Origin: Bacteroidota bacterium | Lineage (GTDB): Bacteria > Bacteroidota > Bacteroidia > NS11-12g > UBA955 | DNA length: 57,826 nt | NCBI GenBank assembly: GCA_947496065.1 | Contig: CANMBF010000016.1 | Coordinates: forward strand, 1 to 57,826 | Reading direction: 5' to 3' | Shown: piece after piece, positions 25,538-35,008 of the stretch | Position numbering within the stretch: position 1 is the first letter of the stretch | How the letters are laid out: every line of letters starts with the position of its first letter | Program-made: the position numbers and the translations under genes | The notes under the pieces: model-generated | Seen by the model: the letters and a program-made list of their open reading frames with translations, nothing else | The model's database searches: none | What the model was told of the DNA's origin: nothing

Positions 25538-27112
25538 TTACTTTTTACTTTTCACCTTTTTACTTGATTGCTTATGAACTACAGACTTTGGAGTTGAGAG
25601 CTGGTTTCTATGCTTTTTTCTTTCCAAAAATTGAGCAATCACGGGCTTATTGGAAACTTGCCAATTTAGGCCTTTCAAGTGCTTTTCACTCTCGGGAAAT
25701 TGGTTTACAGGATACATTTTACTCTCGGGTTTACTGTAAAAACAGATATCATCAACCTTGGCAGAATCAAAATTGATTTTCATTTTGCCACAAACTACCT
25801 TATTGACACCGGTATACTCAGCCGAATCAGTCTCATTGTTGCGCATGTAATAAATGGATTCTGCGTTTCCATCAACAAGCACTGAAACTAGCTCATTGTT
25901 ATTAAACTTATTAAACATGGTTTTTCCAGCGATTTGGTTAAACGTATTTGGTTTAAGCTCGGAAGCAAGAAAAGCATTGTCCATCACTGTTAAAGAGTGC
26001 ATTTTCTTGTTTTTTAAAGCAATGTGCATGGTGTCTCCTGTAATCTGATTGTTTTTATTCCATAATATTGGTTGTCCGTATAAACTAATCGTGGAATCAT
26101 TAAATCTATAAATCATGGAATCGCATTTGCCCTGAAATTCTTTTTGAGAAATCATTGTGCCTGGATAAGCTTGTAATTCTCTTTTCAAACTATCATTAAC
26201 ATAGTAAAAGGTATCTGCCATCACATACATAGTGTCGTTGTCAATATATTGAATGGCAAGTGGATTATCGGTAATAATTGTTTCTTTACTTTTAACAAGG
26301 TAAAGTCCTTTTTGTCCATATACTTCGATCTGATTGCTGCTATCATACATTCTGATGTTTCCAAAAGCATTGCCGATCCCTTTCTTTTTATCATAGAGTA
26401 AACTATCCGCCGATAAAGCTGTTGAATCGCTCATAAGAACAGCTTCTTTGCTGAACTGCGCTTTTTCAGTAGCAGTATTGTACCAACCATAATTGCATTT
26501 AATGGTATTTTCTTTACTTACAATTCTTGTAGGTCCTTGAAAATAGGCGGTTTTTGTAGCAGCAAAATAATCTAATGTATCACAATACATAACATATTCT
26601 GGACTGGTTAAAACGACATCTTGTTTAAAATTAAAAACATTGGTTCTTCGCTGATAATAACCATGTTTGCTTTTAAGCGTGTTTTCGCCACTTAAAATAT
26701 TTGCTTTGTTGTGATAGGATCCAATTTGATTGGCTGTATTATATTGTAATGCTGTGGTTACCAAGGTCATTTCAGCATCATTTAAAATAACCTCCTTGCC
26801 AGTAACAGTTGCTGTTTTTGTGGCCTCCTCATATAATAAATACTCTCCTCCAGACAATGTAAACGTATCTTGCTGAAAAATATAGATATGCCCAAATCCT
26901 TCAACTATCCCTTCTTTGATTTTACGAATAGCACTGTCGCAATAAATAGTAACACCATTGTGCTTGAATCCTACATTTTTAACAATATAGGTTAGCTTTT
27001 TTACTTCATCGCCATACATTTTTTCGCCACCGATAACCTCTAGATTGTTTTGAGACATCGCAGAACCACACATTAAAAGTAAAAAAAAACTAAATAAATA
27101 AATGCGTTTCAA
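25538..27112 (-). CDS. OstA-like (LptA/LptD N-terminal type) LPS export protein
   Basis: A 524-residue periplasmic protein with signal peptide (~1-20, IYLFSFFLLLMCGSAMSQ). The body is repeated beta-jellyroll units of the OstA family that shuttle LPS across the periplasm: VIGGEKMYGDEVKKLTYIVKNV, GFGHIYIFQQDTFTLSGGEYLLYE, and several ..YCDTLDYFAATKTAYF.. units to ~430. A basic Lys/Ser-rich tail closes it. It is much longer than E. coli LptA (185 residues), as in other Bacteroidota. The first codon is TTG. It is divergent from tilS. Confidence 0.82.
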   Translation of the reverse strand: MKRIYLFSFFLLLMCGSAMSQNNLEVIGGEKMYGDEVKKLTYIVKNVGFKHNGVTIYCDSAIRKIKEGIVEGFGHIYIFQQDTFTLSGGEYLLYEEATKTATVTGKEVILNDAEMTLVTTALQYNTANQIGSYHNKANILSGENTLKSKHGYYQRRTNVFNFKQDVVLTSPEYVMYCDTLDYFAATKTAYFQGPTRIVSKENTIKCNYGWYNTATEKAQFSKEAVLMSDSTALSADSLLYDKKKGIGNAFGNIRMYDSSNQIEVYGQKGLYLVKSKETIITDNPLAIQYIDNDTMYVMADTFYYVNDSLKRELQAYPGTMISQKEFQGKCDSMIYRFNDSTISLYGQPILWNKNNQITGDTMHIALKNKKMHSLTVMDNAFLASELKPNTFNQIAGKTMFNKFNNNELVSVLVDGNAESIYYMRNNETDSAEYTGVNKVVCGKMKINFDSAKVDDICFYSKPESKMYPVNQFPESEKHLKGLNWQVSNKPVIAQFLERKKHRNQLSTPKSVVHKQSSKKVKSKK

Positions 27113-27147
27113 TTGGATTGGCGGGGTTAGGTGTTATAATGATTCTT

Positions 27148-27155
27148 TATCTTTG
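27148..27155 (+). promoter_or_regulatory. Candidate tilS -7 box
   Basis: TATCTTTG, 14 nt before the tilS ATG; matches TAnnTTTG. Confidence 0.45.
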
Positions 27156-27169
27156 TCAAAATTAATGCC

Positions 27170-28498
27170 ATGCTGCAAAGGTTTGAAAATTTTATTTTTG
27201 AAAATACTCTTTTTGATAAAGAGGAACCCGTTCTACTTGCATTAAGTGGGGGCGCAGACAGTGTTTGTTTATTTTATTTATTGTTAGAGGGCGGGTATAA
27301 TTTTAGTGTTGCACATTGCAATTTTCAATTAAGAGGAAAAGAGAGTGAAGCGGATGAAGCATTTCTAGTGGCATTGGCAAGGACCCATCAAATTGAAATA
27401 TTTAAAGACAGATTCGAGACTTCAACAGAAAGTGAAAAAAGAAAAAAGGGTGTTCAAGAAGTTGCTAGAGAATTAAGGTATACTTGGTTTAAAGAACTGC
27501 TCAATAAGCATAAATTCTCAAAGCTATTAACCGCCCATCATCAAACAGATAACTTGGAAACCATGTTGATTAATATTTTAAGAGGCACCGGTATAAAAGG
27601 ACTCCATGGTATTCCGCTAAATGAAAACAACATTGCTAGACCCCTTTTATTTGCCAATAGAGAGGAGATTGTAAGTTATTTGCAAGAGAACCAATATGCT
27701 TACAGAGAAGATAGCAGCAATGCCTCTGATTACTACCTCAGAAACCAAATTAGACACAATGTATTACCAGCATTAAAGCAAATTCAACCTGAGATTGAAG
27801 CGCGTTTTTATGAAACTGCTCAAAAAGTAAAAGGTTTTGAATTACTGTCATATGAATTGATTTCAAATCTTTGGAAAAGTGCATGTGTTGAAATGGATGG
27901 TAATTTGAAAATTGATTTGGAGACAATTGATAAATTAGACAATCAACCTTTGTTTCTATTTCACAATTTACAAGCCTATGGATTTACCTTACTGCAAATT
28001 GAAGATTTGTTAAAATCAAATCAAATTGGAAAAAAAGTAATTGCCAATCAATACGAATTAATAAAAGAGCGATTGCACCTTCAAATGAAGCGCATAGAAT
28101 TTATGGAAAAAACAAATTCAGTTACAATTGAGGCAATCAATCAAACAGTAAAAATATTTGGTCAAATAGTTGAAATTCATATTTATAACAATAATTTTCA
28201 ACCAGATTATACACTAAAAGATACACTTTTTATAAATGCGGATAAATTGACCTTCCCTGTAACGCTTAGAGTGTGGGAAGATGGTGATAGAATAAGGCCT
28301 TTAGGCATGAATGGCTACAAAAAAGTGAGCGATATATTGACAGACAAAAAAGTTGAAAATAGTAAACGCAACAGTTATATTGTTTTACAACAATATGAAA
28401 AAGAGTTGATTGCGCTATTTCCATTGGTTGTTTCAGAAGATTATAAAATTGATGCAAGCACCCAGTCAATCTTGTCAATTACCCTCAATATGGCTTAA
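27170..28498 (+). CDS. tilS: tRNA(Ile)-lysidine synthase
   Basis: A PP-loop ATPase of 442 residues that converts C34 of the CAU-anticodon tRNA-Ile to lysidine, changing its reading from AUG to AUA. The PP-loop is SGGADS at 26-31. VAHCNFQLRGKESEADEAF and TAHHQTDNLETMLINILRGTGIKGLHGI are TilS-specific. The C-terminal TilS domain has VWEDGDRIRPLGMNGYKKVSDILTDKK. All catalytic elements are present. It starts its own unit divergent from the OstA-like gene, and the secreted metzincin gene follows 26 nt later. Confidence 0.94.
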   Translation: MLQRFENFIFENTLFDKEEPVLLALSGGADSVCLFYLLLEGGYNFSVAHCNFQLRGKESEADEAFLVALARTHQIEIFKDRFETSTESEKRKKGVQEVARELRYTWFKELLNKHKFSKLLTAHHQTDNLETMLINILRGTGIKGLHGIPLNENNIARPLLFANREEIVSYLQENQYAYREDSSNASDYYLRNQIRHNVLPALKQIQPEIEARFYETAQKVKGFELLSYELISNLWKSACVEMDGNLKIDLETIDKLDNQPLFLFHNLQAYGFTLLQIEDLLKSNQIGKKVIANQYELIKERLHLQMKRIEFMEKTNSVTIEAINQTVKIFGQIVEIHIYNNNFQPDYTLKDTLFINADKLTFPVTLRVWEDGDRIRPLGMNGYKKVSDILTDKKVENSKRNSYIVLQQYEKELIALFPLVVSEDYKIDASTQSILSITLNMA

Positions 28499-28524
28499 TT
28501 TGCACATTCACAACTAATAATTAC

Positions 28525-31239
28525 ATGAATATAAAACGTACATCCCTCATCCTCCTACTTTGTTTTCTTATTACTAAAGTTAAATCAGAATGTGTTTTAG
28601 TACCGCTTTCATTATCCGAGAGAGTCAACGCTTCAACACTCATAACAGAAGGAAAGGTAATAAATATTAGGTCCTATTGGAATGCTGACAAGACCATGAT
28701 CTACACAGCAAACACCATTGCTATAAGCAGAGTTTACAAAGGAATGTCGCTTCTGTTTTCAGGCACCATTGAGATTATTACATTGGGGGGCTCTTTGAAT
28801 GATAAAGCGATTAGAGTGGATCCTGAATTGGAATTAGCCATGGGCGAAATGGGTGTTTTCTTATTGCTTCAGAAGGATGGACAATGGGTAGCTGAAAGTG
28901 GTCCTCAGGGTTTTATAAAAATTGATAAAACCGACGCGAGTGCAAGTGATATTTTTAACCAATATCCGCCCTTCACTATCTATAGTACCATTGAAACATT
29001 AACAAAACAAAAGGCTATAGATGTGAATGGAAACATTACAAAAATTGTTTTTAGTGCCAAAAGAGCAGCTGTTACTATTTCATCTATTTCACCCAAAATA
29101 ATTAATGCAGGAACCACATCAACATTAACCATTAAGGGCACAAATTTTAAATCAACCATTGATACCAGCAGTGTTATGTTTAAGAATGGAGATGATGGCG
29201 GGGCCAGCTATATCAAAGCATTAAAAAAGGATTATCTTGCTTGGAGCGATACGATGATCAAGGTATTGGTAAGAACCAAAGCCGGCACAGGAAAAATTAG
29301 GGTAGTTGTTGGCGGCAATGGTGTGGCAACATCTACAGATACATTGCAAATACCATACGCGCATTTAAATGTAGTGCAAGGCGTAAATGCGGATTCCATA
29401 GGTTTTGAAACACAAGAAATTGGTATGAACGCGAGTAATGGTATTACTTGGAAAATCAATAAACGCTTTTATGATTCAGTGGGTGCAAAAGGTGCATTTA
29501 TAAGAAGTTTGGAAAGATGGCGTTGTGGTACTTATATCAATTGGGATACTTTGGGCAAATTGAATTATAGTTCCATTAAATATGATGGGGTTAATATGTG
29601 CGCTTGGGATACAAGTAATGCTATGCCCAACGGCGTTCTAGCGCAATGTTTTAGTTTTTGGAGTGGTTGTTTTTCTGGTCCAACACTCCAATGGTTTGTT
29701 ATTGAAATGGACATCAGGTTTAGGATTAAACCCACCAATACAACGAATTGGAATTATTCTATTGGAAGCGCAAGTGGATCGCAATATCATTTTGAAACAG
29801 TAGCTACGCATGAACTTGGCCATGGCCATCAATTGGGTCACGTAATTGCACCTGCCGTTGTTATGCATTATGCCATTTCAAATGGTCAGGTGAAGCCAAA
29901 CTTAACCACTTCGGACATCGCTGGAGGAAATTATGTAATTACCAAAAGTGCCACAGCTGTTTGTAGTAAAAATGCGCACTCAAAATTAAATTCCGGTAAC
30001 TGTGCCATCGTTGTTCCTAGTGCTAATTTTATAATTGGAAAATCTACGGTTTGTTTAAATGAAAATGTTAATCTTACGGATTCTTCAAAAGGAAATATAA
30101 CAGCCTATAGTTGGAATTTTGGCTCTGGCGCAAGTCCTGCAAGTGCAACAACGGTTGGTCCACATACCTTAGCTTATAGTACTGGAGGTGCCAAAACCAT
30201 TTCATTAACGGTTACAACGTCTACAGGTAGCAACATTGTCAAAACAAAAAATATAACCGTTAAGGCCGATTCAAAAATGAAACCAGATTTTACATGGGTG
30301 GCTGCTGAAAAAGGAAAAGTAACTTTTACCAATACATCCAATAATGCAATTACCAACAAATGGTATTTTGGTGATTTAGATTCTTCGAATCTGGCTGCGC
30401 CAATCCATAATTACTTAAATGGGGGCAGTTATAATGTGAGATTAATTTCAACCAATACTTGTAACACGGAGGATACTATTAAGGCGTTAAAAATAGCATA
30501 CCTCAATTATTATAACAGTCGAAAACAACTATGCATTGGCCAGACTGTGATTTATACAGACTCTAGTGATGCCAATGTTGCAACCTGGCAGTGGACCTTC
30601 GCGGGCGGAACACCGGCAAGCGCTAACACCAAAGGTCCTCATAAAGTTACCTACAATTCATCAGGTGTAAAGGGTTCAACACTTGCTATTACTTTAGCAG
30701 GTGGGCAGCCACAAACCTATTCTATTGCCAATAATGCTACAGTGTCTGCAGATACTTTTGTCACGGCTAATTTTAAATATGGCTATATTGGTAGTAACAT
30801 TGTTGGGTTTACAAGCAATGCTACTGGCAGCAACATGACCTATAAATGGTATTTTGGAGATGGTGATAGCAGTACACTCAAAAACCCAGTACACCAATAT
30901 ACCAATGCCAACAACAAATCTGTGAAATTAGTGGTTGAAGGTGCTTGTAATACAGATGATACCACCATTGTCACCAAAGACTTTACTAGTATTAATAATG
31001 TTAATCCTTCAGATATCTTTAGAATTTATCCTAATCCTACCAAGGACTATTTTAATTTAATAAGCAGTTTGAACACCGCAATTGCAGTCAATATTTTTGA
31101 CCTTTCAGGAAAATTAGTAAAGCAATACCAAGGCGAAATTCAACCGATTTATATCGGTGATTTATCAAATGGTATTTATATGGTTAAGATAATTTCAAAC
31201 GGTGTAGAATCGAATTTGAAGTTAGAAATACAGCATTAA
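28525..31239 (+). CDS. Secreted metzincin-like protease with PKD repeats and T9SS type A sorting domain
   Basis: A 904-residue cargo protein. The signal peptide is at ~1-20 and an uncharacterised domain of adhesin type (SLSERVNASTLITEG) follows. A TIG/IPT-like fold is at ~190-275. The catalytic zinc motif HELGHGHQLGH is at 429-439 with a Met-turn VMHY about 10 residues later, which fits a matrixin-like metallopeptidase. Four PKD-like units follow (YSWNFGSG, KWYFGDLDSS, WQWTFAGG, KWYFGDGDSS). The C-terminal ~75 residues are a type A sorting domain starting at IYPNPTKDYF. It is probably surface-attached or released. It is convergent with an M28 peptidase gene. Confidence 0.85.
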   Translation: MNIKRTSLILLLCFLITKVKSECVLVPLSLSERVNASTLITEGKVINIRSYWNADKTMIYTANTIAISRVYKGMSLLFSGTIEIITLGGSLNDKAIRVDPELELAMGEMGVFLLLQKDGQWVAESGPQGFIKIDKTDASASDIFNQYPPFTIYSTIETLTKQKAIDVNGNITKIVFSAKRAAVTISSISPKIINAGTTSTLTIKGTNFKSTIDTSSVMFKNGDDGGASYIKALKKDYLAWSDTMIKVLVRTKAGTGKIRVVVGGNGVATSTDTLQIPYAHLNVVQGVNADSIGFETQEIGMNASNGITWKINKRFYDSVGAKGAFIRSLERWRCGTYINWDTLGKLNYSSIKYDGVNMCAWDTSNAMPNGVLAQCFSFWSGCFSGPTLQWFVIEMDIRFRIKPTNTTNWNYSIGSASGSQYHFETVATHELGHGHQLGHVIAPAVVMHYAISNGQVKPNLTTSDIAGGNYVITKSATAVCSKNAHSKLNSGNCAIVVPSANFIIGKSTVCLNENVNLTDSSKGNITAYSWNFGSGASPASATTVGPHTLAYSTGGAKTISLTVTTSTGSNIVKTKNITVKADSKMKPDFTWVAAEKGKVTFTNTSNNAITNKWYFGDLDSSNLAAPIHNYLNGGSYNVRLISTNTCNTEDTIKALKIAYLNYYNSRKQLCIGQTVIYTDSSDANVATWQWTFAGGTPASANTKGPHKVTYNSSGVKGSTLAITLAGGQPQTYSIANNATVSADTFVTANFKYGYIGSNIVGFTSNATGSNMTYKWYFGDGDSSTLKNPVHQYTNANNKSVKLVVEGACNTDDTTIVTKDFTSINNVNPSDIFRIYPNPTKDYFNLISSLNTAIAVNIFDLSGKLVKQYQGEIQPIYIGDLSNGIYMVKIISNGVESNLKLEIQH

Positions 31240-31240
31240 G

Positions 31241-32536
31241 TTAAGGCTGTAAACCTATTATAAAATCGCGGAAGAGCAAAAATGCATTGTCGAAATTTGT
31301 AAATGGCACGGCCGATGCTTTGTCATTGATATCGTGGTAGAATGGATAGGAGCCCATTAAATAAAAAAAGAAACAGGGAACACCTGCCTCACTGAAATAA
31401 TAATGATCGCTGTTTTTAGCCTTTCCGCGCGCTTTTACTGCGGGTAAATAGTTGTTTTTGATATTTAAGTTACTGAGTAAATTATACTGTTCTTTATAGT
31501 TTGCACCATTTACTGTCATGACACCTTCGGCACCATTGCCCATCAAATCGATATTGATTAAAAAATGCATTTTTTCTAATGGAATGATAGGGTGACTCAC
31601 ATAGTATTGTGAACCGATTAAACCCGTCTCTTCGCCAGAAAATGCAATAAACAATAAGCTATATTTTTGTGGATGCTCTTTAAAATACTTAGCTAAATTT
31701 AATAGCATTGCAATGCCGCTTGCATTGTCGTTTGCACCAGGGAACAATGCTGTTGAGCCCATCATGCCCAAATGATCGTAATGGGCAGTAAAAACAATGA
31801 AACTATCCTTGTTTTCCGTGCCCTCTAACATCCCTAAAACATTTTTGGAAGTATAGGTACCAATTAACTCTTTTTTGGCGGTATATTCACCGTAGAATTT
31901 ACTTTCAATGGCAATCTCAAAATGGGCAAGTCTACTTCTATCGTATACATTGTTTTTAAGTGTTATAATACAATTATCATCCTCTTGATAGCTGCTGGTC
32001 CAAGTCAATTTATCATTGGTCAACTTAACCAACAAAGATTTTTTAAAATCACTCAAATATTTTTTATTGGTCAGAAAAGCCTCTGAACCCTTATTTTGAG
32101 AAAATGTATCGATGACAGCCATGGTTTGCTGATAGCCAACGCGGTCATAAAAGCTACTATCCTGCAAGTTTTCGCTACTGCTAAAAGGAAGTGTACCATT
32201 AAAATGAAATGTTTTACAACCCGCATTAATAATATAATCGCGGCCCGCAACCAACAATACACCATTGTACTTTACTTCCACTTTTTTGGGGAAGGTGTTA
32301 ACCGGAAAAGTAAAGGATTGGGTATAGGTGCCTTTTACTTTTTTTAAGCCAATGGTTTTAAATTGATTTTGAATATAGGCTGCTGCTTTTTTATCGCCAT
32401 TGCCCACATAGCCACGGCCTTTATACTTAGGACTGCAAAGTTCATTTAATACTTTTCGCGCATAGAGTGTATCTTGTGCACGCGAAAAGGAAACAAACAA
32501 AAAAAGGTATAAAATTATTAAAAGTAGATATCTCAT
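31241..32536 (-). CDS. Secreted M28-family zinc aminopeptidase
   Basis: A 431-residue exopeptidase from ATG 32536, which gives a clean signal peptide (MRYLLLIILYLFLFVSFSRAQ). The two-zinc ligands of the M28 family are visible: AHYDHLG (His), PGANDNASG (bridging Asp), SGEETGLIGS (catalytic Glu and Glu ligand), INIDLMGNG (Asp) and YPFYHDINDKAS (His). The longer frame to 32557 is rejected because a TAAATTTG box lies between the two starts. It probably trims peptides outside the cytoplasm, near a secreted protease encoded convergently. Confidence 0.9.
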   Translation of the reverse strand: MRYLLLIILYLFLFVSFSRAQDTLYARKVLNELCSPKYKGRGYVGNGDKKAAAYIQNQFKTIGLKKVKGTYTQSFTFPVNTFPKKVEVKYNGVLLVAGRDYIINAGCKTFHFNGTLPFSSSENLQDSSFYDRVGYQQTMAVIDTFSQNKGSEAFLTNKKYLSDFKKSLLVKLTNDKLTWTSSYQEDDNCIITLKNNVYDRSRLAHFEIAIESKFYGEYTAKKELIGTYTSKNVLGMLEGTENKDSFIVFTAHYDHLGMMGSTALFPGANDNASGIAMLLNLAKYFKEHPQKYSLLFIAFSGEETGLIGSQYYVSHPIIPLEKMHFLINIDLMGNGAEGVMTVNGANYKEQYNLLSNLNIKNNYLPAVKARGKAKNSDHYYFSEAGVPCFFFYLMGSYPFYHDINDKASAVPFTNFDNAFLLFRDFIIGLQP

Positions 32537-32544
32537 GACGGTTT

Positions 32545-32552
32545 CAAATTTA
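32545..32552 (-). promoter_or_regulatory. Candidate M28 peptidase -7 box
   Basis: TAAATTTG, 8 nt before the ATG at 32536; excludes the longer start at 32557. Confidence 0.5.
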
Positions 32553-32623
32553 ATCAATAATGATAAGTATACTCAGACTGAAAAAGATTCATTTATTGCC
32601 TTCAAAAAACTGAATGGCTGATA

Positions 32624-34177
32624 CTATTCCTTTATTAACTTGCTATGGTAAATAGTATTGTTTTGAAGGATACTAACATTGTAGATACCATTCGGAAAGC
32701 TTGATAAATCAATATTTATAATATTTTTACTGCAAAGAATTTTCTGACCCAAATGGTTATAAATAATGATTTCAAAATCAGAATTATTTGGCAATTTCAG
32801 TTGAAATAAACCAGTGCTTGGATTAGGATATATTAATTGACTAGCCGTATTTGTAATCGCATTAACAGATGAGTTATAACTGCTTGTACAATTGTTGTGA
32901 TGGGGTTGGTGTTGGGATGTATCAACGACAATATTTTCATCGCCGGGTTTGTAAGCTAAATAAGAAAAATAAAACAACATCATTTCATCGGTTGTAGCTT
33001 CGCCAAGACTAACATCTTGCGGAGGATTAAAAGTATTTTCTGAATTGGCAGGTGTGTTATCATAAGTAGCTTCGCCATACAATGTGGTGCCAATTGGTAT
33101 TTTAATTGGTTGCTTAAAATCATAGGAACTCTGCCAATGGAAATTCCATTTTGGAACATTAATCAATTTAATAGTATCGCCAGCAAGCGTAATGCCATAA
33201 GCTTTCATGCTTTTGCAAAGTAAATGTCCGTGGGGCCCAATACTAATGATAGTTGCATTAAGCGGCACAAAGAATTCCTCATGAAAAGTTTTGACCGTAT
33301 TTTTGGGAATAAATAAGGGTCCATCTTTTATAGAACTAGTGTGATTTAATATGGGCGCATCACCAATATTTCTTACGGCATTCGAGGTAAAAAGTAAATT
33401 TATTTTAGTAGAATCAGTTTGACCGCTTGCATATGTTGGGTAGTGAATTTGCGCTACTATTTTAGCTGTGGCGGGCAAACGTTTGCCCATACCGGCTGGC
33501 ACAAAAATAGGACGCGCACCAGGCGCCCAAGTTCCTAGCAAAACAGCGGCATTTGTGCCAACTCCACCAGCAGACGAATAGCCAGGATTTGGATCATTGG
33601 CATCCAATATGGTTGTAGCACCGGTGGTATCATAAAATACTTGTACATGGTGAACAATGTGCTTATTGCCCGGCACAATTTCAATCCCCGTAATAAATTT
33701 TTGAACCGATTGACCTGTTGGAAGAACAAAACATCTGTACAAATCTTGGGTTATGGTTGGAACAGTATAGATAGGTAATTTCAATTTTAAATCCGGATTG
33801 GTAATTACCAATGCTGAGCTATATACCGGAGGTGTAGGCGCGTTGGCCATATTACCTTGCATGGCGCCATTGTTGATCCAAGCAAGAATGGTGTTTTTCT
33901 CAGCATCTGATAGATTTCTTTCATGCGCCATTCTGCGATAATTATTATCGACTGGCCAAGGTGGCATTAATTTATTTTCAATCTGGTATTTAATACCGCT
34001 ACTTTGTAAAACAGCATCATTGAAATCTAATAAGGAAAAAGGACCTGAACCATTCGGGTTGTGACAACTGGTACAGTGGCTGTATACAATGCATGCAACA
34101 TCATCTGCCCAAGTAGGTTTTTGTGCATTTAGGCTTATTGAAATACATAAACTAAATGCGAAAATCAATTTTTTCAT
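32624..34177 (-). CDS. Secreted cytochrome c / copper type II monooxygenase-like protein with T9SS type A domain
   Basis: A 517-residue cargo protein. After a signal peptide (~1-18) comes a c-type haem motif CTSCH at 35-39 in a short cytochrome-like domain that ends before ~residue 110. The next ~300 residues resemble ascorbate-dependent copper monooxygenases (PHM/DBM type): HIVHHVQ (His173, 176, 177), QIHYP (His245), GPHGHLL (His316, 318) and TTDEMML (Met near 400), a full set of candidate Cu ligands. The C-terminal sorting domain starts at IYPNPSTGLF. The haem could donate electrons to the copper centre. The substrate is unknown. Confidence 0.78.
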   Translation of the reverse strand: MKKLIFAFSLCISISLNAQKPTWADDVACIVYSHCTSCHNPNGSGPFSLLDFNDAVLQSSGIKYQIENKLMPPWPVDNNYRRMAHERNLSDAEKNTILAWINNGAMQGNMANAPTPPVYSSALVITNPDLKLKLPIYTVPTITQDLYRCFVLPTGQSVQKFITGIEIVPGNKHIVHHVQVFYDTTGATTILDANDPNPGYSSAGGVGTNAAVLLGTWAPGARPIFVPAGMGKRLPATAKIVAQIHYPTYASGQTDSTKINLLFTSNAVRNIGDAPILNHTSSIKDGPLFIPKNTVKTFHEEFFVPLNATIISIGPHGHLLCKSMKAYGITLAGDTIKLINVPKWNFHWQSSYDFKQPIKIPIGTTLYGEATYDNTPANSENTFNPPQDVSLGEATTDEMMLFYFSYLAYKPGDENIVVDTSQHQPHHNNCTSSYNSSVNAITNTASQLIYPNPSTGLFQLKLPNNSDFEIIIYNHLGQKILCSKNIINIDLSSFPNGIYNVSILQNNTIYHSKLIKE

Positions 34178-34202
34178 TTGTACTTTAATAATTAATGTTC
34201 CT

Positions 34203-34210
34203 CAAAAGTA
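34203..34210 (-). promoter_or_regulatory. Candidate -7 box
   Basis: TACTTTTG, 25 nt before the ATG at 34177 of the cytochrome/copper protein. Confidence 0.4.
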
Positions 34211-34348
34211 TCACTAATTTTTTAAAGTAATTGTAAGTTTTAACAATCCGATTAATAATAGACATAGCTTTTTAGTTTATTAGTTAGACCGATATGTAAT
34301 GAAAAGGGTTTACTGACTATGAATTATCATTGATTTGTGACAATTCAA

Positions 34349-34993
34349 TTAAATGAACTGAAACTTCAGATACTTGATGATAATGCCCTTTTCGCGCCAC
34401 ATTTTTTCATAATAAGTTTTAACCTTTAATTCAGGCTTCATCTCATCAAGTTCGTCAATATTTAGATATAGTTCATTGATTTGAACAGGCTTATCTACCA
34501 AGGTATCCAGCGTGTATTTGAAAAGAAAATCACTGTCAGTTTTAAGATTGATAAATTTGTAATTACCCAAGAGTTGTGCATATTTTCCTAAGAATTTAGG
34601 ACTTGTGAGCCTTTGTTTTTCTCTTGTTTTTTGAGGTTGTGGATCAGGAAAAGTAATCCATAGTTCTTCCACTTCCCCATTGGCAAAAAAATCATTCAGA
34701 AAATCTATTTGAATGCGTAAAAAAGCCACATTTGGTAAATCATTTTCCAAGGAAAACTTGGCGCCCTGCCACATTCTCGAAGCTTTTACATCGAGCCCAA
34801 TAAAATTGCGTTTAGGATACATTTGCGCCAATGCCACTGTGTATTCACCTCTGCCACATGCCAATTCTAAAGTGATCGGATTATTATTTTTAAATACTTC
34901 AGTATGCCATTTTCCTCTGAATTGATTTCTTGCATCATAGGTATTGGTAAACGATTCATATTCGTTAAATTTTTTAAGCTTATTCTTTGGCAT
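34349..34993 (-). CDS. trmB: tRNA (guanine-N7-)-methyltransferase
   Basis: A SAM-dependent methyltransferase of 214 residues that makes m7G46 in tRNA. The SAM motif LELACGRGEYTVALA, GLDVKASRMWQGAK, and the catalytic/tRNA-binding LWITFPDPQPQKTREKQRL are family-specific. Length is typical. It begins 15 nt after the E1 fusion gene on the same strand, so the two are probably co-transcribed, though no functional link is evident. Confidence 0.93.
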   Translation of the reverse strand: MPKNKLKKFNEYESFTNTYDARNQFRGKWHTEVFKNNNPITLELACGRGEYTVALAQMYPKRNFIGLDVKASRMWQGAKFSLENDLPNVAFLRIQIDFLNDFFANGEVEELWITFPDPQPQKTREKQRLTSPKFLGKYAQLLGNYKFINLKTDSDFLFKYTLDTLVDKPVQINELYLNIDELDEMKPELKVKTYYEKMWREKGIIIKYLKFQFI

Positions 34994-35008
34994 AGGGTAT
35001 AAAACGAA

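Noticed and set aside
28525-34177. Defence or toxin island around the protease and peptidase genes
   Set aside because: These are ordinary secreted cargo proteins with T9SS or signal peptides; no toxin-antitoxin, nuclease or recombinase genes are present.
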